NCBI GenBank assembly: GCA_018673215.1
Contig: JABHDE010000058.1
Location: 1 to 34,328, forward strand
Direction: 5' to 3'
Length of the DNA stretch: 34,328 bases
DNA from: Formosa sp.
GTDB taxonomy: Bacteria; Bacteroidota; Bacteroidia; Flavobacteriales; Flavobacteriaceae
The notes beneath the pieces were generated by a model. It was given only the letters and a program-made list of their open reading frames with translations, made no database searches and had not been told where the DNA came from. Each line of letters starts with the position of its first letter. Positions within the stretch are counted from its first letter, which is position 1. Below, in pieces: positions 1 through 8,644 of the stretch. The position numbers were made by a program, and so were the translations under genes.

Positions 1-49
1 ACCTCCGCGTCCCAAACGCGGCGCGATAACCGGGCTACGCTACACCCCG
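1..49 (-). tRNA. tRNA-Pro(TGG), partial
   Basis: This is the 5' part of a proline tRNA read on the minus strand; its 3' part lies beyond the left edge. The mature 5' end is probably at 49. The anticodon stem CCGCG/CGCGG closes a 7-nt loop TTTGGGA with anticodon TGG, whose complement is at 12-14. The D-arm part (AGCGTAGCCCGGTTA) also fits tRNA-Pro. It lies 32 nt downstream of tRNA-Ser on the same strand, so both are probably made from one precursor. Confidence 0.9.
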
Positions 50-81
50 AATTGATTATCTGTTGTTGATCTATTTTTTTG

Positions 82-165
82 CGGAGAGACAGGGACTCGA
101 ACCCTGGCGACAGTTACCCGTCGACAGATTAGCAATCTGCTCCATTACCACTCTGGCACCTCTCC
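82..165 (-). tRNA. tRNA-Ser(GCT)
   Basis: Complete class II serine tRNA on the minus strand. The acceptor GGAGAGG pairs with TCTCTCC (one G-U pair), the T-stem is CAGGG/CCCTG, and a long variable arm is present. The anticodon loop TTGCTAA gives anticodon GCT (complement at 131-133), which reads AGC/AGU. The CCA tail is not encoded, since the discriminator base is at 82 and is followed by C and then A residues. It is the first gene behind the promoter at 201-232. Confidence 0.96.
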
Positions 166-200
166 TATTAAAAGAACTTAGGCAATTAAAATTGCGGTTG

Positions 201-232
201 CAAATGTAACTTTTCATTATCTAGAACGCAAA
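201..232 (-). promoter_or_regulatory. Bacteroidota-type promoter for the tRNA-Ser/tRNA-Pro unit
   Basis: On the minus strand, TTTG (229-232) and TACATTTG (201-208) are separated by exactly 20 nt. This matches the known Bacteroidota primary-sigma consensus (TTTG, 19-21 nt, TAnnTTTG). Transcription would start near 194-197, about 30 nt before the tRNA-Ser 5' end. It is the clearest promoter in the window. Confidence 0.8.
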
Positions 233-265
233 CAATTTTTTTACTTTTTTAAAAGCATTTTTAAT

Positions 266-2314
266 TTAATCCGGATATTCAATACGTAAGTGATACATAT
301 TGGCTAACTTTTGCTTCAATACCTTCTTAATAGACTGAATTTCTTTTAAAGTAATATCAGCATTCAAAAATTGATCTGTGTCCATTTGCTTAGAAATAAT
401 GGCATCTACAAAATTATTGATCTTGGTTGAATTAGGGTCCTTTAAACTTTTGGATGCTGCTTCTACACTATCACACATCATAAGTATAGCCGTTTCTTTA
501 TTAAATGGTTTAGGCCCATTGTAAGAGAAATCAGCAGCTTCAAAGTCTAGATTCAACTCAGCTTGTTTATTATAAAAGTAATATACGGTGCTTGTCCCGT
601 GGTGTGTTCTAATAAAATCGATGACACGATCTGGTAAATTGTTTTTCTTAGCCAACTCAACTCCATCAATGACATGGTTGATAATGATTTTAGCGCTTTC
701 TTTAGGAGACAATTCGTCATGCGCATTGGTTCCTGTCATTTGATTTTCGGTGAAATATGTTGGGTTTTTCATTTTACCAATATCATGATACAAGGCCCCT
801 ACCCTCACGAGCATGGTATTAGCACCTATTTCATTGGCAGCTGCTTCGGCTAAGTTTGCCACATTTAACGAATGGTGAAAAGTTCCTGGTGCTTTATCCG
901 ATAATTCTTTCAATAGCTTAGAATTGGTATCCGACAATTCTAACAGCGACACATCCGATACAAGTCCAAACAGTTTTTCATATACATATATAAGTGGCTG
1001 TACAAAGAGCGCTGCCAATCCACACAGTACAAATAATAAAAACGTTTCCCATTTTAGACTGTCAATACTCCCTTCGTGAATTACAAAAAAAGCAAAATAA
1101 GACACTATGTATATCAAGGTAATTTGTCCCACAGATATAAATAAATTTGCCCGTTTATAGAGTTCCGATACGGTTAGAATAGTCACTATTCCGGCAATAA
1201 TTTGTAAAAACATGTACTCATAATTGTTGGCTACAACAAATCCTAATAACAAGACTGTGAGTACATGGGTAAATAAACCCAAGCGAGCATCAAAAAATGC
1301 CTTCAATATTAAGGGTAAAATACACAAGGGAACAATATATATGTAAGACGAATTATAGTTGACAACCAAAGTGGTTAAAAATACCATCAAAACAATATTG
1401 AAAAAAATAAAGGTGACTTTAGTATTATTGGAAAACACCTCCATTCTGTATTTTTTCATAAACAGCAGCAACATCAATAAAGCCAACGAAACTAAAACCG
1501 TATAAGCCGTAACTACTAATGTGTAGTTTGAATCTGTCCATACCTGTGATTCATATTCAGAAACCAATGAATTTAGAGCAACAAGTTTATCGCCTTGTAC
1601 CACTTCACCTTTTGAGACAATAAGAGTTTGCTTATCGATGCGCCCTCTCACTAGTTTAATTTGATTTAAGCGTTCTTCAAGTGAAACTTGTGTAATTGAT
1701 TTATTTAACTGAGTATTGGGCTTAACAACGTCAAAAAACAGTGCTAGGTAACGTTGTTTGTATGCTTCTAAACCAAGTGCATCCACACGAGATTCAATAA
1801 ATGATTTTAAATTTGTTTGAAGAAAAAAACTATCGAATCGTTTGACACCACTTTGGGTTTTATCAACTAAAATAGAGATTTGTTGGTCAGGATTGTAATC
1901 ATATTGATTTTGGAGCACTCCACTTTGATACAATTCGTCCAAAAGCAATACCCCTTTAAAGTATAAATCAATTTTGATTTTATCTTTTGGCAACTCAAAA
2001 AACAATCTTTCAAACGTTGAGGAATACTCGCTTTTAACTTTGTTAACCACAGTGGTATCAACATCAAAAAAAACAGGAGATTGTAATGTGATTTGTTTTG
2101 TTTCTTCTTCAATCTCTTCGGCTGTTTTTTTGATCGCAAAATCAAATGGAGCATACAAATTTTCGGACTGCCAAGGCTTTCCTTTTTCAAAACTGTATCT
2201 AAAGGTTCCACTTTTAGGAAACAAATAAACAATTATAAAAGTGGTGAAAATAAAAAGAAACACCTTATAAATTAAGGAGTGGTTTTTATGAAAAAGGTTT
2301 ATTATATCCTTCAT
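266..2314 (-). CDS. pgpH: PgpH-like 7TM-HD family phosphodiesterase (probable c-di-AMP hydrolase)
   Basis: This 682-aa membrane protein has the architecture of Listeria PgpH. One N-terminal membrane segment (about 15-32) precedes a large extracytoplasmic 7TMR-HDED domain (about 40-260). A multi-helix membrane block (about 264-450) and a cytoplasmic HD phosphohydrolase domain (about 470-680) follow. The HD metal ligands are visible: H481, H510-D511 in ALYHDIGK, H547, H571-H572 and D615 in MCDSVEAA. The family hydrolyses cyclic di-AMP to pApA; that substrate is inferred from architecture. The ATG at 2314 gives a full-length family member. A lone -7-like box, TAAATTTG, lies upstream on the same strand (2396-2403) without a good -33. 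The gene stands alone, divergent from the thiolase. Confidence 0.88.
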   Translation of the reverse strand: MKDIINLFHKNHSLIYKVFLFIFTTFIIVYLFPKSGTFRYSFEKGKPWQSENLYAPFDFAIKKTAEEIEEETKQITLQSPVFFDVDTTVVNKVKSEYSSTFERLFFELPKDKIKIDLYFKGVLLLDELYQSGVLQNQYDYNPDQQISILVDKTQSGVKRFDSFFLQTNLKSFIESRVDALGLEAYKQRYLALFFDVVKPNTQLNKSITQVSLEERLNQIKLVRGRIDKQTLIVSKGEVVQGDKLVALNSLVSEYESQVWTDSNYTLVVTAYTVLVSLALLMLLLFMKKYRMEVFSNNTKVTFIFFNIVLMVFLTTLVVNYNSSYIYIVPLCILPLILKAFFDARLGLFTHVLTVLLLGFVVANNYEYMFLQIIAGIVTILTVSELYKRANLFISVGQITLIYIVSYFAFFVIHEGSIDSLKWETFLLFVLCGLAALFVQPLIYVYEKLFGLVSDVSLLELSDTNSKLLKELSDKAPGTFHHSLNVANLAEAAANEIGANTMLVRVGALYHDIGKMKNPTYFTENQMTGTNAHDELSPKESAKIIINHVIDGVELAKKNNLPDRVIDFIRTHHGTSTVYYFYNKQAELNLDFEAADFSYNGPKPFNKETAILMMCDSVEAASKSLKDPNSTKINNFVDAIISKQMDTDQFLNADITLKEIQSIKKVLKQKLANMYHLRIEYPD

Positions 2315-2567
2315 TTGTTTCGATTATTTATTTATTTTTTGAATTTCATAGCTTCAGATTAGGACAGATCACACGCAACTAAAGATGCATAAACACAAAT
2401 TTAAATTATAATAAAGGTTTTCACCTATAGTTCTTATTTCGTTATGCGTTTGTCACCACCCAAAAGTAATAAAAAGAAGTATCTTTTCTCTCTATATTAA
2501 AAAATTCCTACTTTATATATCCTAAATTTTAGTTATTTTCGCATGGAGCATCTCTAAATTCTAAACT

Positions 2568-3752
2568 ATGAGTAAAGACGTTGTAATTGTATCCGCAGCA
2601 AGAACTCCAATTGGGAGTTTTTTGGGAGGACTTTCCACGGTTTCTGCCCCTAAATTAGGCGCAGTTGCTATTAAAGGCGCACTTGATAAAATCAATCTAA
2701 ATCCCAAACTTGTAGACGAGGTCCTTATGGGCAATGTTGTACAAGCTGGCACTGGGCAAGCCCCTGCAAGACAAGCCGCAATTTACGCAGGAATTCCTGA
2801 CACAGTACCCTGTACTACAGTCAATAAAGTATGTGCTTCTGGAATGAAAACCATTATGCAAGCCGCCCAATCGATTGCTTTGGGAGATGCTGATATTATT
2901 GTCGCTGGGGGAATGGAAAATATGAGTTTAATTCCTCATTACCATCATGCACGTTCGGCATATAAATTTGGGGCAGTAACTTTGGATGACGGCTTACAAA
3001 AAGATGGCTTAGTAGATGCTTATACAAATCATGCGATGGGAATTTTTGCAGATAGCTGTGCGGCAGAACATAAATTTTCAAGAGAAGTACAAGATGCTTT
3101 TGCAATTCAATCCTACAAACGCTCAACAGAAGCATGGGATCAAGGTAAATTCAATTCTGAAGTGGTTCCTGTAGAGGTACCCCAACGAAGAGGAGAACCA
3201 ATTGTAGTAGATAGAGATGAAGAATACACAAATGTTCGTTTAGAAAAAATACCAAGCTTACGGGCTGCTTTCACAAAAGATGGAACAGTTACGGCTGCAA
3301 ACGCATCGACGATAAATGATGGCGCTGCCGCTTTGGTGCTTATGAGTCAACAAAAAGCAGACGAACTTGGATTAAAACCTTTGGCTACATTAAAGGGTTA
3401 TGCGGATGCCGCCAGAGAACCCGAATGGTTCACTCTAGCACCTTCCAAGGCATTGCCAAAAGCATTAAAAAAAGCTGGAATTGATCTTTCAGAAGTAGAT
3501 TTTTTTGAATTTAATGAAGCATTTTCTGTAGTAGGTTTAGCAAACATGAAACTATTGGGACTCACTGACTCAAATGTAAATGTCAATGGTGGAGCGGTTT
3601 CTTTAGGTCACCCACTTGGCTGTTCAGGTGCTCGAATTGTGGTTACTTTGCTGAGTGTCCTCGAACAAAACAACGGAAAAATTGGAGCTGCAGCCATTTG
3701 TAATGGTGGTGGCGGTGCTTCGGCATTGATTCTAGAACGAAATAATCAATAA
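2568..3752 (+). CDS. atoB: acetyl-CoA C-acetyltransferase (thiolase)
   Basis: This 394-aa cytosolic thiolase condenses two acetyl-CoA to acetoacetyl-CoA or runs the reverse cleavage. The whole catalytic set is present at the same numbering as the Zoogloea biosynthetic thiolase. C89 lies in NKVCASGMKT, H348 in GHPLGCSG and C378 in ICNGGGGA. The length is normal for the family. The ATG at 2568 directly precedes SKDVVIVSAARTPIG, the usual thiolase opening. It is followed after only 3 nt by the NlpC/P60 gene, so the two are probably cotranscribed although their functions look unrelated. A 3-hydroxyacyl-CoA dehydrogenase that could use its product lies 19 kb away (22296-23183). Whether it is biosynthetic or degradative cannot be told from sequence. 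Confidence 0.93.
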   Translation: MSKDVVIVSAARTPIGSFLGGLSTVSAPKLGAVAIKGALDKINLNPKLVDEVLMGNVVQAGTGQAPARQAAIYAGIPDTVPCTTVNKVCASGMKTIMQAAQSIALGDADIIVAGGMENMSLIPHYHHARSAYKFGAVTLDDGLQKDGLVDAYTNHAMGIFADSCAAEHKFSREVQDAFAIQSYKRSTEAWDQGKFNSEVVPVEVPQRRGEPIVVDRDEEYTNVRLEKIPSLRAAFTKDGTVTAANASTINDGAAALVLMSQQKADELGLKPLATLKGYADAAREPEWFTLAPSKALPKALKKAGIDLSEVDFFEFNEAFSVVGLANMKLLGLTDSNVNVNGGAVSLGHPLGCSGARIVVTLLSVLEQNNGKIGAAAICNGGGGASALILERNNQ

Positions 3753-3755
3753 GGA

Positions 3756-4508
3756 ATGCAATACGGCCTTTGCTACCTCAGTGTTGTCGCTTTAAGATCG
3801 GAAGCTTCTGATAAGAGCGAATTAATTTCGCAAGTACTCTATGGCGATTACTTTAAGGTTTTAGAACACCGAAAATCATGGAGCCGCATTCGTTTAGGGT
3901 TCGATAAGTACGAAGGATGGATTGATAATAAACAATTTCAATTTATTGACGAATTGAAATATAAAGAACTTCACAAATCGGATCCTCTAATGACGACGGA
4001 TTTGGTTGATTTTATCACCAATCAAGAACAGCAATTACATCCAATTTTATTAGGCTCATCCCTTAATGGACTTTCACACTTAGACCATGCATTTGAAGGC
4101 GCAAAAGCGATTGGATCGAAAGACAAATCAAAACTTGTCGAGACGGCTTTACTTTACCTCAACACTCCTTATTTATGGGGAGGTAAAACCCCTTTTGGGA
4201 TCGACTGTTCTGGATTCGTACAGATGGTTTATAAACTGAATGGATATAACATTTTGAGAGATGCTTCTCAACAAGCCTCTCAAGGAGATGCGCTTAGCTT
4301 TATTGAAGAAAGTGAACCTGGAGATTTAGCGTTTTTTGACAACAATGAGGGAGATATTATTCACGTGGGGATCATCATGGAGAATCATCATATCATTCAT
4401 GCGCATGGAAAAGTTCGCATCGACTTGCTGGACCAAAGCGGTATCTATAATGTAGACACTAAAACACACTCTCACAAACTAAGAGTCATCAAAAAAATTA
4501 TTTCATAA
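3756..4508 (+). CDS. C40-family (NlpC/P60) peptidase with N-terminal SH3-like domain
   Basis: This 250-aa protein has an SH3-like region (about 3-64) and an NlpC/P60 cysteine peptidase domain (about 124-250). The catalytic set is visible: C151 in IDCSGFVQMVYK, H203 in IIHVGIIME, and a third polar residue H215 in IIHAHGKVR. The family cleaves gamma-D-Glu-diamino acid bonds in peptidoglycan peptides. The layout resembles YkfC-like dipeptidyl-peptidase VI, which acts on recycled muropeptides. No signal peptide or lipobox is seen, which favours a cytoplasmic recycling role over secreted wall hydrolysis (inference). It starts 3 nt after the thiolase stop and ends at a hairpin terminator. Confidence 0.88.
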   Translation: MQYGLCYLSVVALRSEASDKSELISQVLYGDYFKVLEHRKSWSRIRLGFDKYEGWIDNKQFQFIDELKYKELHKSDPLMTTDLVDFITNQEQQLHPILLGSSLNGLSHLDHAFEGAKAIGSKDKSKLVETALLYLNTPYLWGGKTPFGIDCSGFVQMVYKLNGYNILRDASQQASQGDALSFIEESEPGDLAFFDNNEGDIIHVGIIMENHHIIHAHGKVRIDLLDQSGIYNVDTKTHSHKLRVIKKIIS

Positions 4509-4540
4509 AAAAAGCCATTCAATAATGAATGACTTTTTTA
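4509..4540. terminator. bidirectional hairpin terminator between convergent genes
   Basis: The inverted repeat AGCCATTCA / TGAATGACT (4513-4521 and 4526-4534) is flanked by an A-run and a T-run. One pair is C-A when read on the plus strand but a G-U wobble on the minus strand. It therefore serves the peptidase gene and, slightly better, the convergent TPR gene. Confidence 0.75.
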
Positions 4541-4562
4541 TTTACAGTAAAGTTAGTGGCTA

Positions 4563-5816
4563 TTATTTTGGCTCTAAGGCGTCTGAAATAGCTTTAAATT
4601 CTTTGTACTTATCAGTATCTCCTACAGCACTGTATATATTTGCTAAGGTTTTAGAAGCTTGGTAATTGTTTGGATCTATACCATATGCACTTTCTAAATA
4701 TGGGATGGCATCTAAGTACAACTGATTGCGCTTTTCTTTTAATTCGTCATACTTTCGATCGTCTGCTGCCGAAGAACCTAGCTGATTCATTTCATCAAGG
4801 ATGGACTCTTCTTGTCCTAAAATAAGGGCTGCTAAATTGATATAAGCATTTATATAGTCTGATTTTAATTCAATGGCTCTTAAATAGTATTTTTTAGCAC
4901 CTTCAAAATCATTTGTGTCTGTTGAAATAACCCCTAAGTTATATTGTAGCTCTGGATTCTTTGGGTCTTTTTGAATGGCTATTTCTAACAGTTCTTTGAA
5001 TTTTTCATTATTACCCATTGAGTAATAAACGTTGGCTTCGGTCAATAATAAATTTAAATCTTCAGGAGCTTCAGCTCTGGCTACAGCCATCGCTTGAAGT
5101 GCTTTTTCATTTTCGCCATTTTGAACATAAATAAGGGCGATGTTTTTAATGATTTCTGGAAATTTTGATTTAGTTGTTTCAACTTTTGGGTTGATATGTG
5201 TTTTTGCTTTCAAAGAAAGATCTCTAAGCATTTCGCTTCCAAATTGTTCTTCAACTTGTGTTTCTACGTTTGTGGCGAGGTAATTTGTTTCTATTCCTGT
5301 ATATCCTAAACTTCTCAATTCTTCATACATTACTAGAGAACGGTCATATAGTTTCGCATTGACTGCTGTTGAAGCGGCATAAAACAAGTAAATCGTATCA
5401 TTTGGAACTAATTTATAAGCTGATTCAAAATAATCTGAGGATGCTACATAGTCATCAGATTGTAAAAGAGAACTCGCTTTGTTGACTAAATGAACTTTTA
5501 AACTTTGTTTCTGGTTTCTTACTCCTTCTGATTGTGAAGGTGCAGTCGCTAACTTTAAAGCTTCAATAGATTTTTTGACAGTTCCAAAGTCAGGCTCACC
5601 ATTATTTAAGTAATACATACTTCTATAAAGGTAGTATTGACTTTTATATTTTTCGTCCATAGAGTCTAAAAGGCCTTCAGCTGCATCTAGGGCTGCCCCT
5701 GCTTTCTCATAATTCTCTTTATCTAACTCTTTACCAGCTGTTTTGATTTCTTTCTTTTGTGCAACAGCAGAAAATCCTAGGGCTAGTACTATTACAAATA
5801 CAAGATATTTTTTCAT
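4563..5816 (-). CDS. TPR-repeat protein with signal peptide (downstream of gyrA)
   Basis: This 417-aa protein has a clear N-terminal signal peptide (about 1-19, ending in FSAVAQ) and so is exported, probably to the periplasm. The rest is alpha-helical. TPR-type repeats are evident around residues 225-330, for example NPELQYNLGVISTDTNDFEG followed by AKKYYLRAIELKSDYINA, with another near the C terminus around YGIDPNNYQASKTLANIY. TPR domains serve as protein-binding scaffolds; the partner is not evident. It lies 28 nt downstream of gyrA on the same strand with no promoter seen between, so it probably shares the gyrA transcript. I do not recognise a specific named function. Confidence 0.85.
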   Translation of the reverse strand: MKKYLVFVIVLALGFSAVAQKKEIKTAGKELDKENYEKAGAALDAAEGLLDSMDEKYKSQYYLYRSMYYLNNGEPDFGTVKKSIEALKLATAPSQSEGVRNQKQSLKVHLVNKASSLLQSDDYVASSDYFESAYKLVPNDTIYLFYAASTAVNAKLYDRSLVMYEELRSLGYTGIETNYLATNVETQVEEQFGSEMLRDLSLKAKTHINPKVETTKSKFPEIIKNIALIYVQNGENEKALQAMAVARAEAPEDLNLLLTEANVYYSMGNNEKFKELLEIAIQKDPKNPELQYNLGVISTDTNDFEGAKKYYLRAIELKSDYINAYINLAALILGQEESILDEMNQLGSSAADDRKYDELKEKRNQLYLDAIPYLESAYGIDPNNYQASKTLANIYSAVGDTDKYKEFKAISDALEPK

Positions 5817-5844
5817 CGTATTTAAATTTAATAGTTAATATTAA

Positions 5845-8394
5845 TTATTCTTCTTCTTGAGTATCAATCGTTGTGCCATTTGTTTCAGCAGCAGCAGCAC
5901 CTTCTTCTGTTAAACCTTCAATTGCTTCCATGTCTTCTGCAACGATGTCTTCTTCATCTTCACGCATTACTTTAGCTACGGCCGCAATCGAATCGTTTCC
6001 TTTCAGATTGATTAAACGAACACCTTGTGTGGCACGTCCCATCACCCTTAAGTCTTCTACAGCCAATCGAATTGCAACCCCTGATTTATTAATGATCATT
6101 AAATCATCTTCGTCGGTTACATTTTTGATAGATACTAAATTACCCGTCTTATCTGTGATTGATATGGTTTTTACACCCTTTCCTCCTCGATTTGTGATTC
6201 GGTAATCTTCCAAGCTTGAACGTTTTCCATAACCATTTTCAGAAACAACCAAAATATTACTTTCCATATCATCCACAGCTATCATTCCGATGACTTCATC
6301 CGCTTCATGTGCGAGTGTAATTCCTCGAACACCAGATGCCCCTCGACCCATTGGACGTGTTTTGGCTTCTTCAAATCGAATGGCTTTCCCAGATTTTAAT
6401 GCCAACATCACTTGACTTTCGCCTGTTGTGAGTTTTGCTTCAAGTAATTCATCATCTTCTTTGATAGTAATGGCATTAATTCCATTGGTTCTTGGTCGAG
6501 AATACTGTTCTAAAGATGTTTTCTTAACCTGACCTTTTTTGGTTGCCATGATCACATAATGTGAATTCGTGTATTCTTCGTCCTTTAAATCTTGAGTACA
6601 AATAAACGCTTTGACTTTGTCGTCTTGTTCTATATTGATTAGATTTTGAATGGCACGTCCCTTAGACGTTTTACTGCCTTCTGGAATTTCATAAACCCGC
6701 ATCCAAAAACATTTTCCTTTTTGTGTGAAAAACAACATGTACTGGTGGTTGGTTCCTACAAATAAATGTTCCAGGAAATCCTCATTACGAGTGGTAGAGG
6801 CTTTTTGTCCTACACCCCCTCTGTTTTGAGTTCTGTATTCTGTCAACGATGTACGTTTAATGTATCCTGCATGCGAAATTGTAATGACAACTTGCTCGTT
6901 TGGAATCATATCTTCAATAGATAAATCACCTCCTGCATATTCGATTACAGAGCGACGCTCATCACCATATTTATCTTTTACAGCTGTAAGCTCTTCTTTA
7001 ATGATTGACATTCGACGTTCTTTTTTATCAAGAATATCTTTCAAATCGTCAATTGTTTTCATGATATCATCGTACTCACCTCGTAATTTATCTTGTTCTA
7101 AGCCTGTTAATTGTCTTAATCGCATTTCAACAATCGCTTTGGATTGTATGTCACTCAACTCAAAACGTTCAATTAATTTTTCACGGGCTTGTTCAGCGTT
7201 TGAAGAACCTCTAATAATGGCGATGACTTCATCAATATTATCAGAAGCAATGATCAAACCTTCTAATATGTGTGCGCGTTCTTCAGCTTTTCTAAGCTCG
7301 TAGGTGGTTCGACGTACAACAACTTCATGACGGTGCTCTACAAAATGATGAATCATATCTTTTAGATTCAACATTTCTGGACGTCCATTTACCAAGGCAA
7401 TATTATTGACACTGAAAGAAGACTGAAGTGCTGTATATTTATAAAGTTTGTTTAAAACAATATTAGGAATGGCATCTCTTTTTAAGACATATACAATGCG
7501 CATTCCATTTCTATCCGATTCGTCGCGGATAGATGAAATCCCTTCCATCTTCTTGTCATTGACCAAATCGGCAGTCTTTTTAATCATATCTGCTTTATTG
7601 ACTTGGTATGGGATTTCGGTAACGATAATACACTCACGCCCATTAACCTCTTCAATTAAAGCCTTGCCACGAATAACAACACGGCCACGACCAGTTTTGA
7701 AGGCTTCTCTTACACCATCGTACCCATAAATAATTCCTCCTGTAGGAAAATCGGGAGCCTTGACATGTGTGATTAACTCATCAATTTCGATATCTGTATT
7801 ATCAATATATGCTGTAATTCCGTCAACTACTTCCGAAAGATTGTGAGGAGGCATATTGGTTGCCATTCCCACGGCAATACCAGAAGCTCCATTAACCAAA
7901 AGACCAGGGATTCGAGTTGGTAACACGGTAGGTTCTTGTAATGTGTCATCAAAGTTCAACTTGTGATCAACTGTTTCCTTTTCGATATCGGCAAGCATGT
8001 CTTCCGATATTTTTCGCATTCTAGCTTCTGTATAACGCATAGCTGCCGGACTGTCACCATCAATCGATCCAAAATTCCCTTGACCATCTACCAGCATATA
8101 TCGCAAACTCCATTCTTGAGCCATACGGACCATTGCATCATAGACAGAAGTATCTCCATGTGGGTGGTACTTACCTAAAACTTCCCCAACTATTCTTGCA
8201 GATTTTTTGTGCGCCGTATTAGACCTCACACCCAATTCGTGCATCCCATACAACACCCGGCGATGTACAGGTTTTAATCCATCCCTTACGTCAGGAAGTG
8301 CTCGAGAAACAATTACAGACATCGAATAATCGATGTAAGCTGACTTCATTTCATCTTCAATATTTATGGGGATTAACTTTTCTCCTTCTATCAT
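5845..8394 (-). CDS. gyrA: DNA gyrase subunit A
   Basis: The 849-aa catalytic subunit of gyrase introduces negative supercoils as GyrA2GyrB2. The active-site tyrosine is Y121 in [10 protein letters not shown]. The quinolone-resistance region [17 protein letters not shown] has Thr82 at the position of E. coli Ser83 and Asp86 at Asp87. The C-terminal beta-pinwheel carries a GyrA-box-like NRGGKGV (about residue 745) and a related NRGGVGQ (about 520), which supports gyrase rather than topoisomerase IV ParC. The tail is acidic (about 805-849), as often seen in GyrA. The ATG at 8394 precedes the family opening [21 protein letters not shown]. gyrB is not in the window. The 250-bp gap to divergent clpC must hold both promoters; I found no exact TAnnTTTG for gyrA. 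Confidence 0.97.
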   Translation of the reverse strand: MIEGEKLIPINIEDEMKSAYIDYSMSVIVSRALPDVRDGLKPVHRRVLYGMHELGVRSNTAHKKSARIVGEVLGKYHPHGDTSVYDAMVRMAQEWSLRYMLVDGQGNFGSIDGDSPAAMRYTEARMRKISEDMLADIEKETVDHKLNFDDTLQEPTVLPTRIPGLLVNGASGIAVGMATNMPPHNLSEVVDGITAYIDNTDIEIDELITHVKAPDFPTGGIIYGYDGVREAFKTGRGRVVIRGKALIEEVNGRECIIVTEIPYQVNKADMIKKTADLVNDKKMEGISSIRDESDRNGMRIVYVLKRDAIPNIVLNKLYKYTALQSSFSVNNIALVNGRPEMLNLKDMIHHFVEHRHEVVVRRTTYELRKAEERAHILEGLIIASDNIDEVIAIIRGSSNAEQAREKLIERFELSDIQSKAIVEMRLRQLTGLEQDKLRGEYDDIMKTIDDLKDILDKKERRMSIIKEELTAVKDKYGDERRSVIEYAGGDLSIEDMIPNEQVVITISHAGYIKRTSLTEYRTQNRGGVGQKASTTRNEDFLEHLFVGTNHQYMLFFTQKGKCFWMRVYEIPEGSKTSKGRAIQNLINIEQDDKVKAFICTQDLKDEEYTNSHYVIMATKKGQVKKTSLEQYSRPRTNGINAITIKEDDELLEAKLTTGESQVMLALKSGKAIRFEEAKTRPMGRGASGVRGITLAHEADEVIGMIAVDDMESNILVVSENGYGKRSSLEDYRITNRGGKGVKTISITDKTGNLVSIKNVTDEDDLMIINKSGVAIRLAVEDLRVMGRATQGVRLINLKGNDSIAAVAKVMREDEEDIVAEDMEAIEGLTEEGAAAAETNGTTIDTQEEE

Positions 8395-8644
8395 GCTACT
8401 CTATATTTTTGTTTATTAAATAACCTAGCTAATATACTACTTTTCAAAATATTATTAAGTTAATTTTAGGGACTTTTTTACATCTAATTTATCAACAATT
8501 TTAAGAGATAAAATGGTTAATAAATAGAGGCTAAAAAATTTTGTTTTTAATTAGTTTTTGCTATCATTTGTATGAATGAAAAATAAAAAGGTATAGTTTT
8601 TGATTTAATGCCTACGAATTTGTAATTTTAACCAAAGAATATTT
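8395..8644. promoter_or_regulatory. divergent intergenic region gyrA/clpC
   Basis: This AT-rich 250 bp separates divergent gyrA and clpC and must hold promoters for both. On the plus strand, TTTTG (8539-8543) followed by TATCATTTG (8562-8570) resembles a -33/-7 pair but has one extra base in the -7 spacer, so it is only a weak candidate for clpC. No exact TAnnTTTG is present on the minus strand. A TTATCAACA near 8489 is one base from a DnaA box and stands alone. Confidence 0.35.

Noticed and set aside
1-165. tRNA genes as a possible integration site
   Set aside because: No integrase, no direct repeat of a tRNA 3' end and no foreign-looking cargo next to them.
1867-2232. Minus-strand frame of 121 codons overlapping pgpH
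   Set aside because: Same-strand out-of-frame shadow of the extracytoplasmic domain of pgpH; Lys/Leu-rich, no motif.
6860-7303. Plus-strand reading frame of 147 codons inside gyrA
   Set aside because: Antisense shadow of the strongly conserved gyrA frame; serine-rich composition from reversed codons and no recognisable domain.
8489-8497. DnaA-box-like TTATCAACA between gyrA and clpC
   Set aside because: One mismatch and a single copy; no cluster, no dnaA or dnaN nearby, so not an origin.
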